Positions 1 through 12,402 of a stretch of DNA of 64,000 bases are shown here, one piece after another (position 1 is the first letter of the stretch; the number at the start of each line of letters is the position of its first letter). This DNA comes from Psychrilyobacter atlanticus DSM 19335 (GTDB taxonomy: Bacteria; Fusobacteriota; Fusobacteriia; Fusobacteriales; Fusobacteriaceae). The notes under the pieces were generated by a model. It was not told the DNA's origin. It made no database searches and was given only the letters and a program-made list of their open reading frames with translations. A program made the translations under genes and the position numbers. The DNA lies in assembly GCF_000426625.1 (NCBI RefSeq), contig NZ_KE384547.1:102481-166480 (forward strand), in the 5' to 3' direction.

Positions 1-234
1 TGTATGCTTGCCATTTTTTTTATTTAAAAAACTATAAAAGGAATAAACACCCTCTACTTCTGTAGGATGGATTCCTAAACTATGAGCTAACTCCTCCATG
101 ATACCTTCTCCTACCTCTCCATATTCATCCTGTAATTCATTTAGTATTGGAAGTATTGACGATTTTTCCAAAGAATATTTATCTATCAATTTTTTCAATG
201 ATCTCTTCATCGCTTCTTTTTTTAATTTTTCCAT
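1..234 (-). CDS. NuoE-like thioredoxin-fold 2Fe-2S subunit (partial)
   Basis: The minus-strand reading frame starts at an ATG at 234, preceded by a GGGGGA ribosome binding site, and runs off the left edge, so only the N-terminal 78 residues are present. It contains the helical N-terminal pattern of the 24-kDa subunit family of NADH dehydrogenase and [FeFe]-hydrogenase (NuoE/HndA): ILPILNELQDEYG, then MEELAHSLGIHPTEVEGVYSFY. In the family these helices precede a thioredoxin-like 2Fe-2S domain, which would lie outside the window. It could serve a complex I-like enzyme, a bifurcating hydrogenase or an NAD-dependent formate dehydrogenase; partner genes are not visible, so the exact complex is unknown. 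Confidence 0.75.
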   Translation of the reverse strand, partial: MEKLKKEAMKRSLKKLIDKYSLEKSSILPILNELQDEYGEVGEGIMEELAHSLGIHPTEVEGVYSFYSFLNKKNGKHT

Positions 235-343
235 AGATCCCCCTTTTATATTTTTCCAATGTATTTTTTTAATTTATCTTTATTTATTCTAAAAACTCTC
301 CTTCATTCCTTCAATAAATAGTACTTATTAATTTTATATAAAA

Positions 344-368
344 AAAATGGAGGAAAACCCTCCATTTT
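344..368 (-). terminator. Intrinsic terminator after the Nudix gene
   Basis: Inverted repeat AAATGGAGG / CCTCCATTT with a 5-nt loop, followed on the minus strand by a run of T. It lies just downstream of the Nudix stop codon and ends the aminopeptidase-Nudix unit. Confidence 0.8.
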
Positions 369-379
369 AATCTATTATA

Positions 380-889
380 TTACTGTTTATTTCTATTCAT
401 ATACATATAGTAAGTCAACAAACTCTTCATATCTGTAGTGATTTTTTCCATCTCTTCTAAATTTATCCACTTAGTTATGAGATCCTCTGTTTCATCTAAT
501 TCTAACTCCAATGGTTTTATCTCATTACTCTTTAATTTAACTATATAAATATACAATTTCTCGGTAGTGTACCCCGGTGATGAGGCCAAAGCTTCATTGG
601 ATTCATATATTATTTCTACATCATCCATTGTATATCCTGTTTCTTCCCTGAGTTCTCTTTCCAAAGTTGATTTAGCTGTTTCTCCCTCTTCTATTATTCC
701 TGCAGGTATTTCCAATAGATGAGAATTTGTTCCAGGTCTATATTGATCTACCAAGAGAGTTTTTTTCTCTTTTTCATCTAATACCATTACACCTATGGCA
801 TTTGGTTTATTTATATACTCCATCTTCAATTCCCTCGTAGGATGATCTTTTAACTCTATCTTTAAAAACTTTAAGTCTGATAATTTCAT
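380..889 (-). CDS. Nudix hydrolase, ADP-ribose pyrophosphatase type
   Basis: This 169-aa protein carries a complete Nudix box at residues 64-86: G, five residues, E, seven residues, then RELREETGY. That motif binds the catalytic Mg2+. The upstream strand pair and the length match the ADP-ribose/nucleoside diphosphate-sugar pyrophosphatase branch (NudF-like), which hydrolyses ADP-ribose to AMP and ribose-5-phosphate. The exact substrate is an inference from family resemblance. The ATG at 889 has a good AAGGAG site 8 nt upstream. It starts 28 bp after the aminopeptidase stop, so the two genes are probably co-transcribed, and it is followed by a strong terminator. Confidence 0.88.
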   Translation of the reverse strand: MKLSDLKFLKIELKDHPTRELKMEYINKPNAIGVMVLDEKEKKTLLVDQYRPGTNSHLLEIPAGIIEEGETAKSTLERELREETGYTMDDVEIIYESNEALASSPGYTTEKLYIYIVKLKSNEIKPLELELDETEDLITKWINLEEMEKITTDMKSLLTYYMYMNRNKQ

Positions 890-917
890 AAAATTTCTCC
901 TTATATTATTTTAACCT

Positions 918-2138
918 CTATATTGCCCAGTTCCCATCTCTAAATATAGATGTTATAGTTCCATCCTCTTCAATTCCATCGATAGACAGATCTTCTGATC
1001 CTACCATGAAATCTACATGTACCAAACTGTCATTTACCCCTTCAGTTTCTAATTCTTCCTTGGTCATATTTTCTGCACCTTCTATACAACTCTTGTAAGC
1101 TGCCCCAAATGCAAAATGACAAGATGCATTTTCATCAAATAAAGTGTTATAGAATAAAGTATTTGTATTAGAAATAGGAGAATCCACTTGTACTAAAGCA
1201 ATTTCGCCCAAGTATCTAGCTCCCTCATCTGTGTTTAATAAACCTTCTAATACTTCATATCCTTTTTCAGCTGTAAATTCTACTACTTTTCCTTTTTCAA
1301 AAGTTAACGTAAAGTTGTCGATTATGTTTCCATTGTAGTTTAATGGTAGCTTACTTGCTAAAGTTCCATCTACTTTATTTTTATTTGGTAATGAGAACAC
1401 TTCTTCTGTCGGTAAATTAGGATTAAATACTACTCCACCTGTCGTTGTTGATGCTCCTGCTTTCCATAACTGCTTTTTTGACATCCCTACCATTAAGTCA
1501 GTCCCTTCTGATTTGTAGTGAAATGCGGTAAATTTCTTTTCATTTAAAATATTTACTTTTTCTGTTAAGTTCTTATTATGTTGATCCCAGTTAGAGATAG
1601 CTTCTCCGTCTACTCTACACATATCTAGTATCATTTCCATTAATTTATCCATCGCCTTTTCTGTAGAAACTCCAGAGAATACCTTAGTTGCCCAAGCTTC
1701 ACAAGGTACTGCAACTATACTCCAAGCGTTTTTATCAGATAATACTTTTTCATAGTACCCTTTTATAGCTTGTGATCTCACTTTTGACCAGTTCGCTACT
1801 CTTTTAGCATCTACATCTTTTAACAATTCTGGGTCTGGAGAGATTACATTTAAAAAACAAGCTCCTTTATCAGCTAAATCATTTAACCTATCTGCATCCC
1901 ATTTAGGAAACTCTTCAAAAGCTTTATCGTTTGCTTTTTCAAATCTCATCAGAGTTAATTGATCATCAGACCAGTTGTATACTACTTCTCTCGCTCCTCT
2001 TTCATAAGCTATTTTACTTAATTCTCTTACAAATTCTAACGAATGCATTGGCGCATTTATACTTACTATTTGATCTTTCTGTACATTTACTCCTGTTTTT
2101 ATTGCTAATTCTGCATATTCTACTAATTTCTTTCTCAT
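918..2138 (-). CDS. Aminopeptidase, M29 (thermophilic aminopeptidase) family
   Basis: A 406-aa cytosolic metallo-aminopeptidase of family M29 (AmpS/AmpT/PepS). Expected dinuclear metal ligands are visible at E245 or E246 (NLPTEEVF), E312 (LGEIALV), H341 (CHFAFG), H374 and D376 (HVDFMVG), with spacing close to the characterised Thermus enzyme. These enzymes remove N-terminal residues from peptides with broad specificity, which fits an amino-acid-fermenting organism. The length is normal for the family. The start is supported by a GGGGGAGAT site before the ATG. First gene of a two-gene unit with the downstream Nudix hydrolase. Confidence 0.93.
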   Translation of the reverse strand: MRKKLVEYAELAIKTGVNVQKDQIVSINAPMHSLEFVRELSKIAYERGAREVVYNWSDDQLTLMRFEKANDKAFEEFPKWDADRLNDLADKGACFLNVISPDPELLKDVDAKRVANWSKVRSQAIKGYYEKVLSDKNAWSIVAVPCEAWATKVFSGVSTEKAMDKLMEMILDMCRVDGEAISNWDQHNKNLTEKVNILNEKKFTAFHYKSEGTDLMVGMSKKQLWKAGASTTTGGVVFNPNLPTEEVFSLPNKNKVDGTLASKLPLNYNGNIIDNFTLTFEKGKVVEFTAEKGYEVLEGLLNTDEGARYLGEIALVQVDSPISNTNTLFYNTLFDENASCHFAFGAAYKSCIEGAENMTKEELETEGVNDSLVHVDFMVGSEDLSIDGIEEDGTITSIFRDGNWAI

Positions 2139-2213
2139 AATTATCTCCCCCTCTTTTTATTAAATACATTATATAGTAATTTTATATTTTTGTATCTATT
2201 TTTTTTATATACA

Positions 2214-2243
2214 TAAAAAAAGCCATCAAAATTAATTGATGGC
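2214..2243 (-). terminator. Terminator of the left rrn operon
   Basis: Stem GCCATCAA / TTGATGGC with a 6-nt loop, followed on the minus strand by seven T. It lies 20 bp beyond the tRNA-Lys CCA end and closes the left 16S-23S-5S-tRNA-Lys operon. Confidence 0.9.
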
Positions 2244-2263
2244 TCCGATATTTATATAAATTA

Positions 2264-2339
2264 TGGTGCGCCACACAGGGTTTGAACCTGTGACAACTCG
2301 ATTAAAAGTCGAGTGCTCTACCAGCTGAGCTAGTGGCGC
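2264..2339 (-). tRNA. tRNA-Lys (TTT)
   Basis: 76 nt including encoded CCA. Acceptor GCGCCAC/GTGGCGC, anticodon loop CTTTTAA, T-loop TTCAAAC. Last gene of the left rrn operon. Its sequence is identical to the sixth tRNA of the right-hand array (61919-61994), as expected from recombination or gene conversion between the rrn loci. Confidence 0.97.
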
Positions 2340-2363
2340 ATATTTTTACAAAAAATAAAAAAG

Positions 2364-2481
2364 ACTTGGCAAGTTCCTATCCTCCCAAGGGGCTGCCCCC
2401 TAAGTACTTTCGGCGTTTACGGACTTAACTTCTGGGTTCGGAATGTGACCAGGTGTACCCCCGTAGCTTTTCTTACCAAGC
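2364..2481 (-). rRNA. rrf: 5S ribosomal RNA
   Basis: About 118 nt with complementary ends (CTTGG near one end, CCAAG near the other) and the conserved core read on minus as CCGAACCCAGAAGTTAAG. It lies between the 23S and tRNA-Lys and matches the right-hand 5S copy. Ends are approximate to a few bases. Confidence 0.95.
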
Positions 2482-2633
2482 TTACTTTCTTATTGAATAT
2501 TGTTATCGCAAAACCCTTGATTTATTAAATAAATCTTAGTGTTTTGGTGATGACCTTTACGGTTAAACATTCAAAACTATATAATAATGTTTTTTCTAAA
2601 TTAACTCTTTTCTTCTAAATCAATTTTACTTTA

Positions 2634-5575
<2,942 letters not shown>

Positions 5576-5859
5576 TATTATTAAAATAGAATTTTAATAT
5601 TTTTTGCTTAATTTGTTTTTAGAATTTTTGAAATCTAATTTACGTTCAGTTATTTCTAACTCTTCGTTAATTATCGTTATGCTCTCACATAACTTGAAGA
5701 TCTAATAAAATTGTTAATTTATTATTTCATTACTATATAGTTTTCAATGTCCAACTGGTATTTTCTCTCAAAAAAGAGAACATTACCAAATAAATAGAGA
5801 AAGAGACGCGTAAATATTCTTTATATAGATCAGTAAACTGATCTCATAAAGTGCTCCTT

Positions 5860-7382
<1,523 letters not shown>

Positions 7383-7601
7383 TTTATATCCTAACTTCAT
7401 AAATGAAGTTTAGCTATCTATTAAAAGATAATTATTTTTATAGTGGTTCATTCCACTGTACACCTTAATCGATTGTTTGAAAACAAAGTTTCAAACGACA
7501 ATTGAGTTTTTAATTTACACTTTCTTTCTCTATTTAATTGCTAATGTCCTATTAAATGTCTCGCTTCAAGTCGCTTTCGCTTTCCCTCGCGGACAAGAAG
7601 A

Positions 7602-7630
7602 AGTATACCGCGTTTACAAGTTTTCGTCAA
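7602..7630 (-). promoter_or_regulatory. rrn promoter (left operon)
   Basis: On the minus strand, TTGACG (7625-7630), a 17-bp spacer and TATACT (7602-7607), preceded by an A-rich tract that could act as an UP element. The same -35/spacer/-10 arrangement precedes both other rrn operons. Confidence 0.9.
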
Positions 7631-7742
7631 GGATTTTTTTGTTTTTTTCTCCACCACCCCCACTCCACCATTCTAGATCACTTATCAAACACCCCAATAA
7701 AATCAAGGCTAAACCCTCATATTACACTTAATATTTTTGTTC
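7631..7742. other. Intergenic tract without a gene
   Basis: Between the left rrn promoter and the sulfatase-remnant terminator. It has a T-rich stretch (A-tracts upstream of the minus-strand promoter), then an unusually C-rich pyrimidine patch near 7650-7675. No coding sequence or RNA is recognised. Confidence 0.5.
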
Positions 7743-7792
7743 AAAAAAACCACTAGACTAATGTAAAATTATTTACATTAGTCTAGTGGTTT
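7743..7792 (-). terminator. Long perfect hairpin terminator
   Basis: A 21-bp perfect inverted repeat (7747-7767 with 7772-7792) around a 4-nt loop, with a T run on the minus strand. It would terminate transcription from the sulfatase remnant before the rrn promoter. The stem is unusually long and perfect for a terminator in this window. Confidence 0.85.
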
Positions 7793-7856
7793 CTATAATC
7801 TTCAGCATTAAATCATCCAATCATTAGTTTTCTTTTCCAAAAGTCCCTTCTTTTTC

Positions 7857-8357
7857 CTACTCTATAGACAATTCTAAAAATGTTCTAGTTTTTTTTCTAT
7901 AATTTTCTAAAGCTACCTCTTTTACTACTTTATTATCTTTTTTATTTAAAAGTTTATCCTTTTTTCCGATTATATCTTCTATATAGATATAATCTTTATC
8001 AATAATGCCCACGTACTGAGTATCAACTACATAGGAAAACCCTTTTTTATTATCTTTTAAAAGTAAATTTTGCCCCATGTAGAATGCTCATACTTTCCTC
8101 CTAATATCCCCATAAGAGTCGGTAATATATCTGCTTGTGACCCCAATGCATCTATTACTTGTGGTTTTACTAGTTTTTTATTAGGACTCCATATCAATAA
8201 TGGATTAGTAAATTTTTTCCAATCTATTTCAACCGGTACACTCCTATTTGCTCCATGTTCTGCCATAAATACAAATATCGTATTTTTAGCCCACTCTTCA
8301 TTCTTTATAGAATCTATAAATCTACCAATGGCATAGTCTGCAAAAGCAACACCATCT
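7857..8357 (-). pseudogene. Sulfatase / LTA-synthase-like protein, 3' remnant with frameshift
   Basis: Two overlapping minus-strand frames together read as the C-terminal part of an alkaline-phosphatase-fold sulfatase or phosphoglycerol transferase. The upstream piece gives FADYAIGRFIDSIKN, IFVFMAEHGANR and SQADILPTLMGILGG, typical of the metal-binding C-terminal half. The reading frame shifts by one base near 8066-8078 (…EHSTWG continues as QNLLLKDNKKGF in the other frame). No N-terminal half or start codon is present: the region upstream ends abruptly about 24 bp before the holB-like stop. I read it as a truncated, frameshifted remnant. A sequencing error could explain the frameshift but not the missing N-terminus. 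Confidence 0.8.
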
Positions 8358-8380
8358 TAGTTTTTCTCCTGTTCTTTAAC

Positions 8381-9331
8381 CTAAAAACTCAAAAAAAATA
8401 AAGATAACGCTGCCTGGGTATTAATATTATGTCTCAACCCTTGTTTCAACTCTATCAATTTTTCTGTGTATTTAGGAGCTTTTAACCTCACTATGAAGAT
8501 ATGCATCAATTCTTCGATAATCTTTCTCTCATGAGATTTATTTTCCACTAATTTATCATCCTGTAAAATAGATAACAAGTCAAAAGCTATAGAAAGTTTT
8601 TCTGATTTTTTTATCCTGTCTATATTGTATATATAATCATCTATCCCCTTTAATAGATCTATCTTTGATTTTAAAGTTTTTTCTGTAAGATATAAATTGA
8701 GTTGTTCACCTAAAGCAGAATAAGATTTAATCTCATTGAGATCAAACCTTTCCTCTTTCCACTCCAATATCTCTTCCATATTCCCCATAAAAAAATCATA
8801 TACCTTTTCAGTTACCCCTAAAGTTTCAGCAGAAGGTTTATCGACCTTTACTACAATAGATCTAGATAAAATAGTCGGTAAAACATTTAAAGTATTAGAT
8901 ACAAGGATAAAAAATGTCCCCTTAGGAGGCTCCTCCATTATCTTTAAGAGAGCATTTGCAGAATATTTATTCATACTCTCAATATCTTTTATAATAAAAA
9001 CTTTTTTTCTTCCCTCATAACTAGAGCTAGAAGCTTTATATATAGTATTTTTTATCTTATCTATTCCTACTTTACTCTCTCCCTGTAGGAGACCAACAAT
9101 CTCTAAGTCGGCATAGTTTCCATGTTTTATCTTCTTACATACTTCACAGACACCACAATAGTTATTCTCTATTTCCGGGCAATTCATAGCCATGGTAAAA
9201 GCTACAGCTAATCCTAATAGATCTATTCCTTTATCTCCATAAAAAAGATAGGTACCCGCTTCCTTATTTTGTCTCAACTCATTTTTCAGAAATAACTTAA
9301 CTTCATCTCCAAAAATCAAACTATTAAACAT
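8381..9331 (-). CDS. holB: DNA polymerase III delta-prime subunit
   Basis: A 316-aa AAA+ clamp-loader protein. It has the zinc-binding module of delta-prime/gamma subunits (C51, C59, C62, C65 in CPEIENNYCGVCEVC), a degenerate P-loop (YGDKGIDLLG, lacking GKT), the LLKIMEEPPKGTFFILVS block and an LSRS sensor-like motif. The degenerate Walker A argues for delta-prime rather than the ATPase subunit DnaX. It acts in loading the sliding clamp at replication forks. It is followed at once by the sulfatase remnant, and its start codon overlaps the mreB stop region, suggesting translational coupling. Confidence 0.88.
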   Translation of the reverse strand: MFNSLIFGDEVKLFLKNELRQNKEAGTYLFYGDKGIDLLGLAVAFTMAMNCPEIENNYCGVCEVCKKIKHGNYADLEIVGLLQGESKVGIDKIKNTIYKASSSSYEGRKKVFIIKDIESMNKYSANALLKIMEEPPKGTFFILVSNTLNVLPTILSRSIVVKVDKPSAETLGVTEKVYDFFMGNMEEILEWKEERFDLNEIKSYSALGEQLNLYLTEKTLKSKIDLLKGIDDYIYNIDRIKKSEKLSIAFDLLSILQDDKLVENKSHERKIIEELMHIFIVRLKAPKYTEKLIELKQGLRHNINTQAALSLFFLSF

Positions 9332-10560
9332 TATCTTTCAGCCTTCTCAATTTTTCTAAGAACAGCTAATTTATCCAAGGCTAATCCAGCACCTAGTACC
9401 ACTGATTCCAAAGCATTATCAGCTAAAACTACATTTAAAAGGGTGTTTTTAGCAAGTAATTCCGGGAAGTTTCTAATCATCGATCCTCCACCTGCCATAA
9501 CTATCCCCTTATCTACTATATCAGCTGATAATTCCGGTGGTGTTTTTTCTAACACTTGCTTAACACTAGTTACTATAGCATCTAAAGAATCTTTTATAGC
9601 CTCTAATACTTCACTAGAGTTTATCTCTAATGGTTTTGGTAATCCTGTCATAAGGTCTCTTCCTTTAATTATCATAGTTTCATCTTCTTCTAAAGGAATC
9701 GCAGTACCTATCTTGATTTTGATCTCTTCAGCAGTTTTTTCCCCAATCAATAGATTATGTCTTCTCTTTATGTATTTTATGATGTCCTCATCGAAGTTAT
9801 TCCCTGCAATTCTAATAGATTTACTTACAATAGTTCCACCCAATGAAATTACAGCTATATCTGTAGATCCTCCACCAATATCTACTATCATATTTCCTTC
9901 AGGAGCTGAGATATCTATCCCCGCTCCTAAAGCTGCAGCTCTGGCTTCCTCTATTAAATATGCTCTCTTTGCTCCTGCTGAAATTGCAGCTTCCAATACA
10001 GCTCTTTTTTCTACCCCAGTTACTTCGATAGGAACACAGATCATTACTTCTGGTAATACCATATTTAACTTACCGAATACTTTTTTTATAAAATATTTTA
10101 TCATCGCTTCTGTAATGTCGTAATCAGCTATAACTCCCTCTCTTAAGGGTCTTACCGCCATTATGTGATCAGGTGTCTTCCCTAACATATCCTTTGCTTC
10201 TTTTCCTACTGCTAAAACTTTCTTTGTTTCCCTGTCTACAGCCACTACAGATGGTTCATTCAAAACAATCTCTTCTTTTTGCTTGTTATATACCAATGTA
10301 TTTGCAGTCCCAAGGTCTATCCCTATACTCTTTTGAAATTTAAAGCCTGGAAAACTCATATTAAATTTAAACTTACTTTTTTTCTTCATCTTTTTTTTCT
10401 CATCTCCTTTTTTAATATCATTTTCTTCTGCCTGTATAGGGAATTCATGAGTTTCCCCCTCTATTTCTATTCTTTCCTCTGCCTCGATTGCTGCGGAATT
10501 CACCCTATTTTTCTGCACCATTATTTTTTTATTTCTCATCATTTTTCTTTTCAAATACAT
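9331..10560 (-). CDS. mreB: Rod shape-determining protein MreB, with N-terminal extension
   Basis: An actin-fold cytoskeletal ATPase that positions peptidoglycan synthesis under the inner membrane. The phosphate-1 motif IDLGTANT is at 81-88 and the second nucleotide-binding motif MIVDIGGGSTDIAVIS follows. The core from about residue 68 matches normal MreB length. Ahead of it are some 67 extra residues, rich in K and E, if translation starts at 10560. That start lies inside the mini-RNase III gene (32-bp overlap). A start at the internal Met68 (MSFPGFKFQKS) or at Met7/Met8 is also possible; I see no decisive ribosome binding site, so the extension is uncertain while the family assignment is not. 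Confidence 0.93.
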   Translation of the reverse strand: MYLKRKMMRNKKIMVQKNRVNSAAIEAEERIEIEGETHEFPIQAEENDIKKGDEKKKMKKKSKFKFNMSFPGFKFQKSIGIDLGTANTLVYNKQKEEIVLNEPSVVAVDRETKKVLAVGKEAKDMLGKTPDHIMAVRPLREGVIADYDITEAMIKYFIKKVFGKLNMVLPEVMICVPIEVTGVEKRAVLEAAISAGAKRAYLIEEARAAALGAGIDISAPEGNMIVDIGGGSTDIAVISLGGTIVSKSIRIAGNNFDEDIIKYIKRRHNLLIGEKTAEEIKIKIGTAIPLEEDETMIIKGRDLMTGLPKPLEINSSEVLEAIKDSLDAIVTSVKQVLEKTPPELSADIVDKGIVMAGGGSMIRNFPELLAKNTLLNVVLADNALESVVLGAGLALDKLAVLRKIEKAER

Positions 10561-10921
10561 AATTATCTATAATTCCCTCTATTATATCTTCCCTTTTATT
10601 TATATAACACATGGCAATCAACGCTTCAAATGCTGTTGCGTTTTTATATTCCTTCATAGTACATGATTTTGGAAAAGTTGAAATTTTTGAATTTCTAGCT
10701 CTTCTAGCACAAGCTCTATATTCATCTTCTAACTCATCTATGACGCTTAAATATATCTTACTTTGTGCCACAGCACTCACATGAGCTTTCACTAATTTAT
10801 TCAGATCTTTTACTTTGAGGTTTCTCGCTACAAATCTTTCCCTAAGTCTCAATTCCCAAACTGCATCTCCTAAATATGCCAATGATAACCCATTTAATTC
10901 TTTTATCCTTATATTGTCCAT
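10529..10921 (-). CDS. mrnC: Mini-ribonuclease III
   Basis: A 130-aa protein with the RNase III catalytic fold but no double-stranded RNA-binding domain. Signature LAYLGDAVWELRLRE holds the catalytic acidic residue D19 region, and ATAFEALIAMCYI the second acidic position. In Bacillus this enzyme matures 23S rRNA, and the cysS-mrnC order seen here is the same as in Firmicutes. The start codon overlaps the end of cysS by 13 bp and its 3' end overlaps mreB, so translation is probably coupled along this operon. Confidence 0.92.
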   Translation of the reverse strand: MDNIRIKELNGLSLAYLGDAVWELRLRERFVARNLKVKDLNKLVKAHVSAVAQSKIYLSVIDELEDEYRACARRARNSKISTFPKSCTMKEYKNATAFEALIAMCYINKREDIIEGIIDNYVFEKKNDEK

Positions 10922-12402
10922 GTAGTTTTTTCCCTTCCGTCCTTTATTTTTATACCAATTCCAGCCATCTTATCTCTAATTTCATCCGATAATGCAAAGT
11001 TTCTATCTTTTTTAGCTACCTTTCTCTGCTCTATTAAAAATTCAATTAATTTTACAGTTAAATTTTCTTCATTAAATTCAGAAGGCTTTTCTATATTGAT
11101 TTCTTTTAGAAGCTCCAGTAATTCTGTAGTCAGGTTTTTGATCTGCTTTTCAACTACAATCTCCACTCCTAATACATCTATTAAAGTTGTTTTTATAAAT
11201 GTATACACATCTTTTAAAACTTCTTTTCCAGCATTATTTAGTTGGTGCTCCATAGATTTATTAGCTTCTTTTATAAGTTCAAACAACACACCTATAGCTT
11301 GAGCGGTGTTGAAATCCTCATCCATAGCTTCTACAAATCTTATTTTAGAACTCTCTAAAACAGCCCTTAACTCTGTTCCATCACTGCCTTCAGTTGAATT
11401 TTCAGTATCTAATTTTTCCAGCATAGCCAGCATACTGTTTTCAATTCTATTTATTGCACTCTTAGCCATATTTAATTCTGTTTCAGAAAAATCAATTGGT
11501 TTTCTATAATGAGATGAAAGCATGAAGAATCTAACAACTTTTCCTTCATAATCTTCTAAGATTTCACGAAGTAGGAAAAAATTTCCCTTAGACTTAGACA
11601 TCTTTTCCCCTTTGATGTTGATATACCCATTATGAATCCAATACCTAGCATAGTCTCCACCATAAGAACACTTTGATTGAGCTATCTCATTTTCATGATG
11701 TGGGAATATAAGGTCCTGTCCCCCTCCATGAATATCAAAAGATGCTCCTAAATATTTTTCACTCATTGCGCTACACTCAATGTGCCATCCTGGTCTACCT
11801 TTACCCCAAGGTGACCCCCAAGAAAGTTCCCCTTCTTTGGCAGTTTTCCAAAGAGCAAAATCTACAGATGATTTTTTTATGTCAGTAACCTCTATTCTGG
11901 CACCGGCTTTTAAATCTTCAATTTTTTGCCCAGATAATTCACCATAATTGTCTTTATATTTCTCTACATCAAAATATACATCTCCATGAGATTCATATGC
12001 ATAACCTTTACTCTCCAATATCTTGATAGATTTTATCATTTCTTTGATGTGGTCGGTAGCCTTCGGTCTCATCATTCCCTCTTCTTTCAGGTTTACCTGT
12101 TTTGTATCTTGCAGATAAGCCGCAATATATTTGTCAGCTATATCCTTTACAGTTACCCCTTCAGCGTTAGCTTTTTCTATCATCTTGTCATCTACATCTG
12201 TAAAATTTTGTACATATTTAACTTTATAATCTCTATATTCAAAGTATCTTCTCACTGTGTCAAAAAAGATAGCAGGTCTTGCATTCCCTATATGGATATA
12301 GTTGTATACTGTTGGTCCACAAACATACATCTTCACCATACCAGGTTCTATAGGAACAAACTCTTCTAATTTTTTAGTAAGTGTATTGTGTATCTTAATC
12401 AT
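10909..12402 (-). CDS. cysS: Cysteine--tRNA ligase
   Basis: Class I aminoacyl-tRNA synthetase that charges tRNA-Cys. It has the HIGH-type motif (CGPTVYNYIHIGNARP), the zinc ligands in WHIECS and FPHHENE, and KMSKSKGN. I chose the ATG at 12402 (MIKIHNTLTKK) because a GGAGG site lies 8 nt upstream and homologues begin here; an in-frame ATG at 12447 would add 15 residues inside the preceding gene. The resulting 497 aa is slightly longer than the usual 460-480. Its start overlaps the stop of the upstream membrane-anchored protein gene, indicating coupling. Confidence 0.96.
   Translation of the reverse strand: MIKIHNTLTKKLEEFVPIEPGMVKMYVCGPTVYNYIHIGNARPAIFFDTVRRYFEYRDYKVKYVQNFTDVDDKMIEKANAEGVTVKDIADKYIAAYLQDTKQVNLKEEGMMRPKATDHIKEMIKSIKILESKGYAYESHGDVYFDVEKYKDNYGELSGQKIEDLKAGARIEVTDIKKSSVDFALWKTAKEGELSWGSPWGKGRPGWHIECSAMSEKYLGASFDIHGGGQDLIFPHHENEIAQSKCSYGGDYARYWIHNGYINIKGEKMSKSKGNFFLLREILEDYEGKVVRFFMLSSHYRKPIDFSETELNMAKSAINRIENSMLAMLEKLDTENSTEGSDGTELRAVLESSKIRFVEAMDEDFNTAQAIGVLFELIKEANKSMEHQLNNAGKEVLKDVYTFIKTTLIDVLGVEIVVEKQIKNLTTELLELLKEINIEKPSEFNEENLTVKLIEFLIEQRKVAKKDRNFALSDEIRDKMAGIGIKIKDGREKTTWTI

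Noticed and set aside
98..292. 64-codon plus-strand frame at the left edge
   Set aside because: Shadow of the NuoE-like gene on the minus strand.
7477..7756. Two frames in the left rrn leader, with a counterpart at 56108-56335
   Set aside because: They cover the rrn promoter and leader, and one is conserved only because the rrn copies are; no start signals.
9443..10123. 226-codon plus-strand frame opposite mreB
   Set aside because: Antisense shadow of a strongly conserved gene; no ribosome site or family match.
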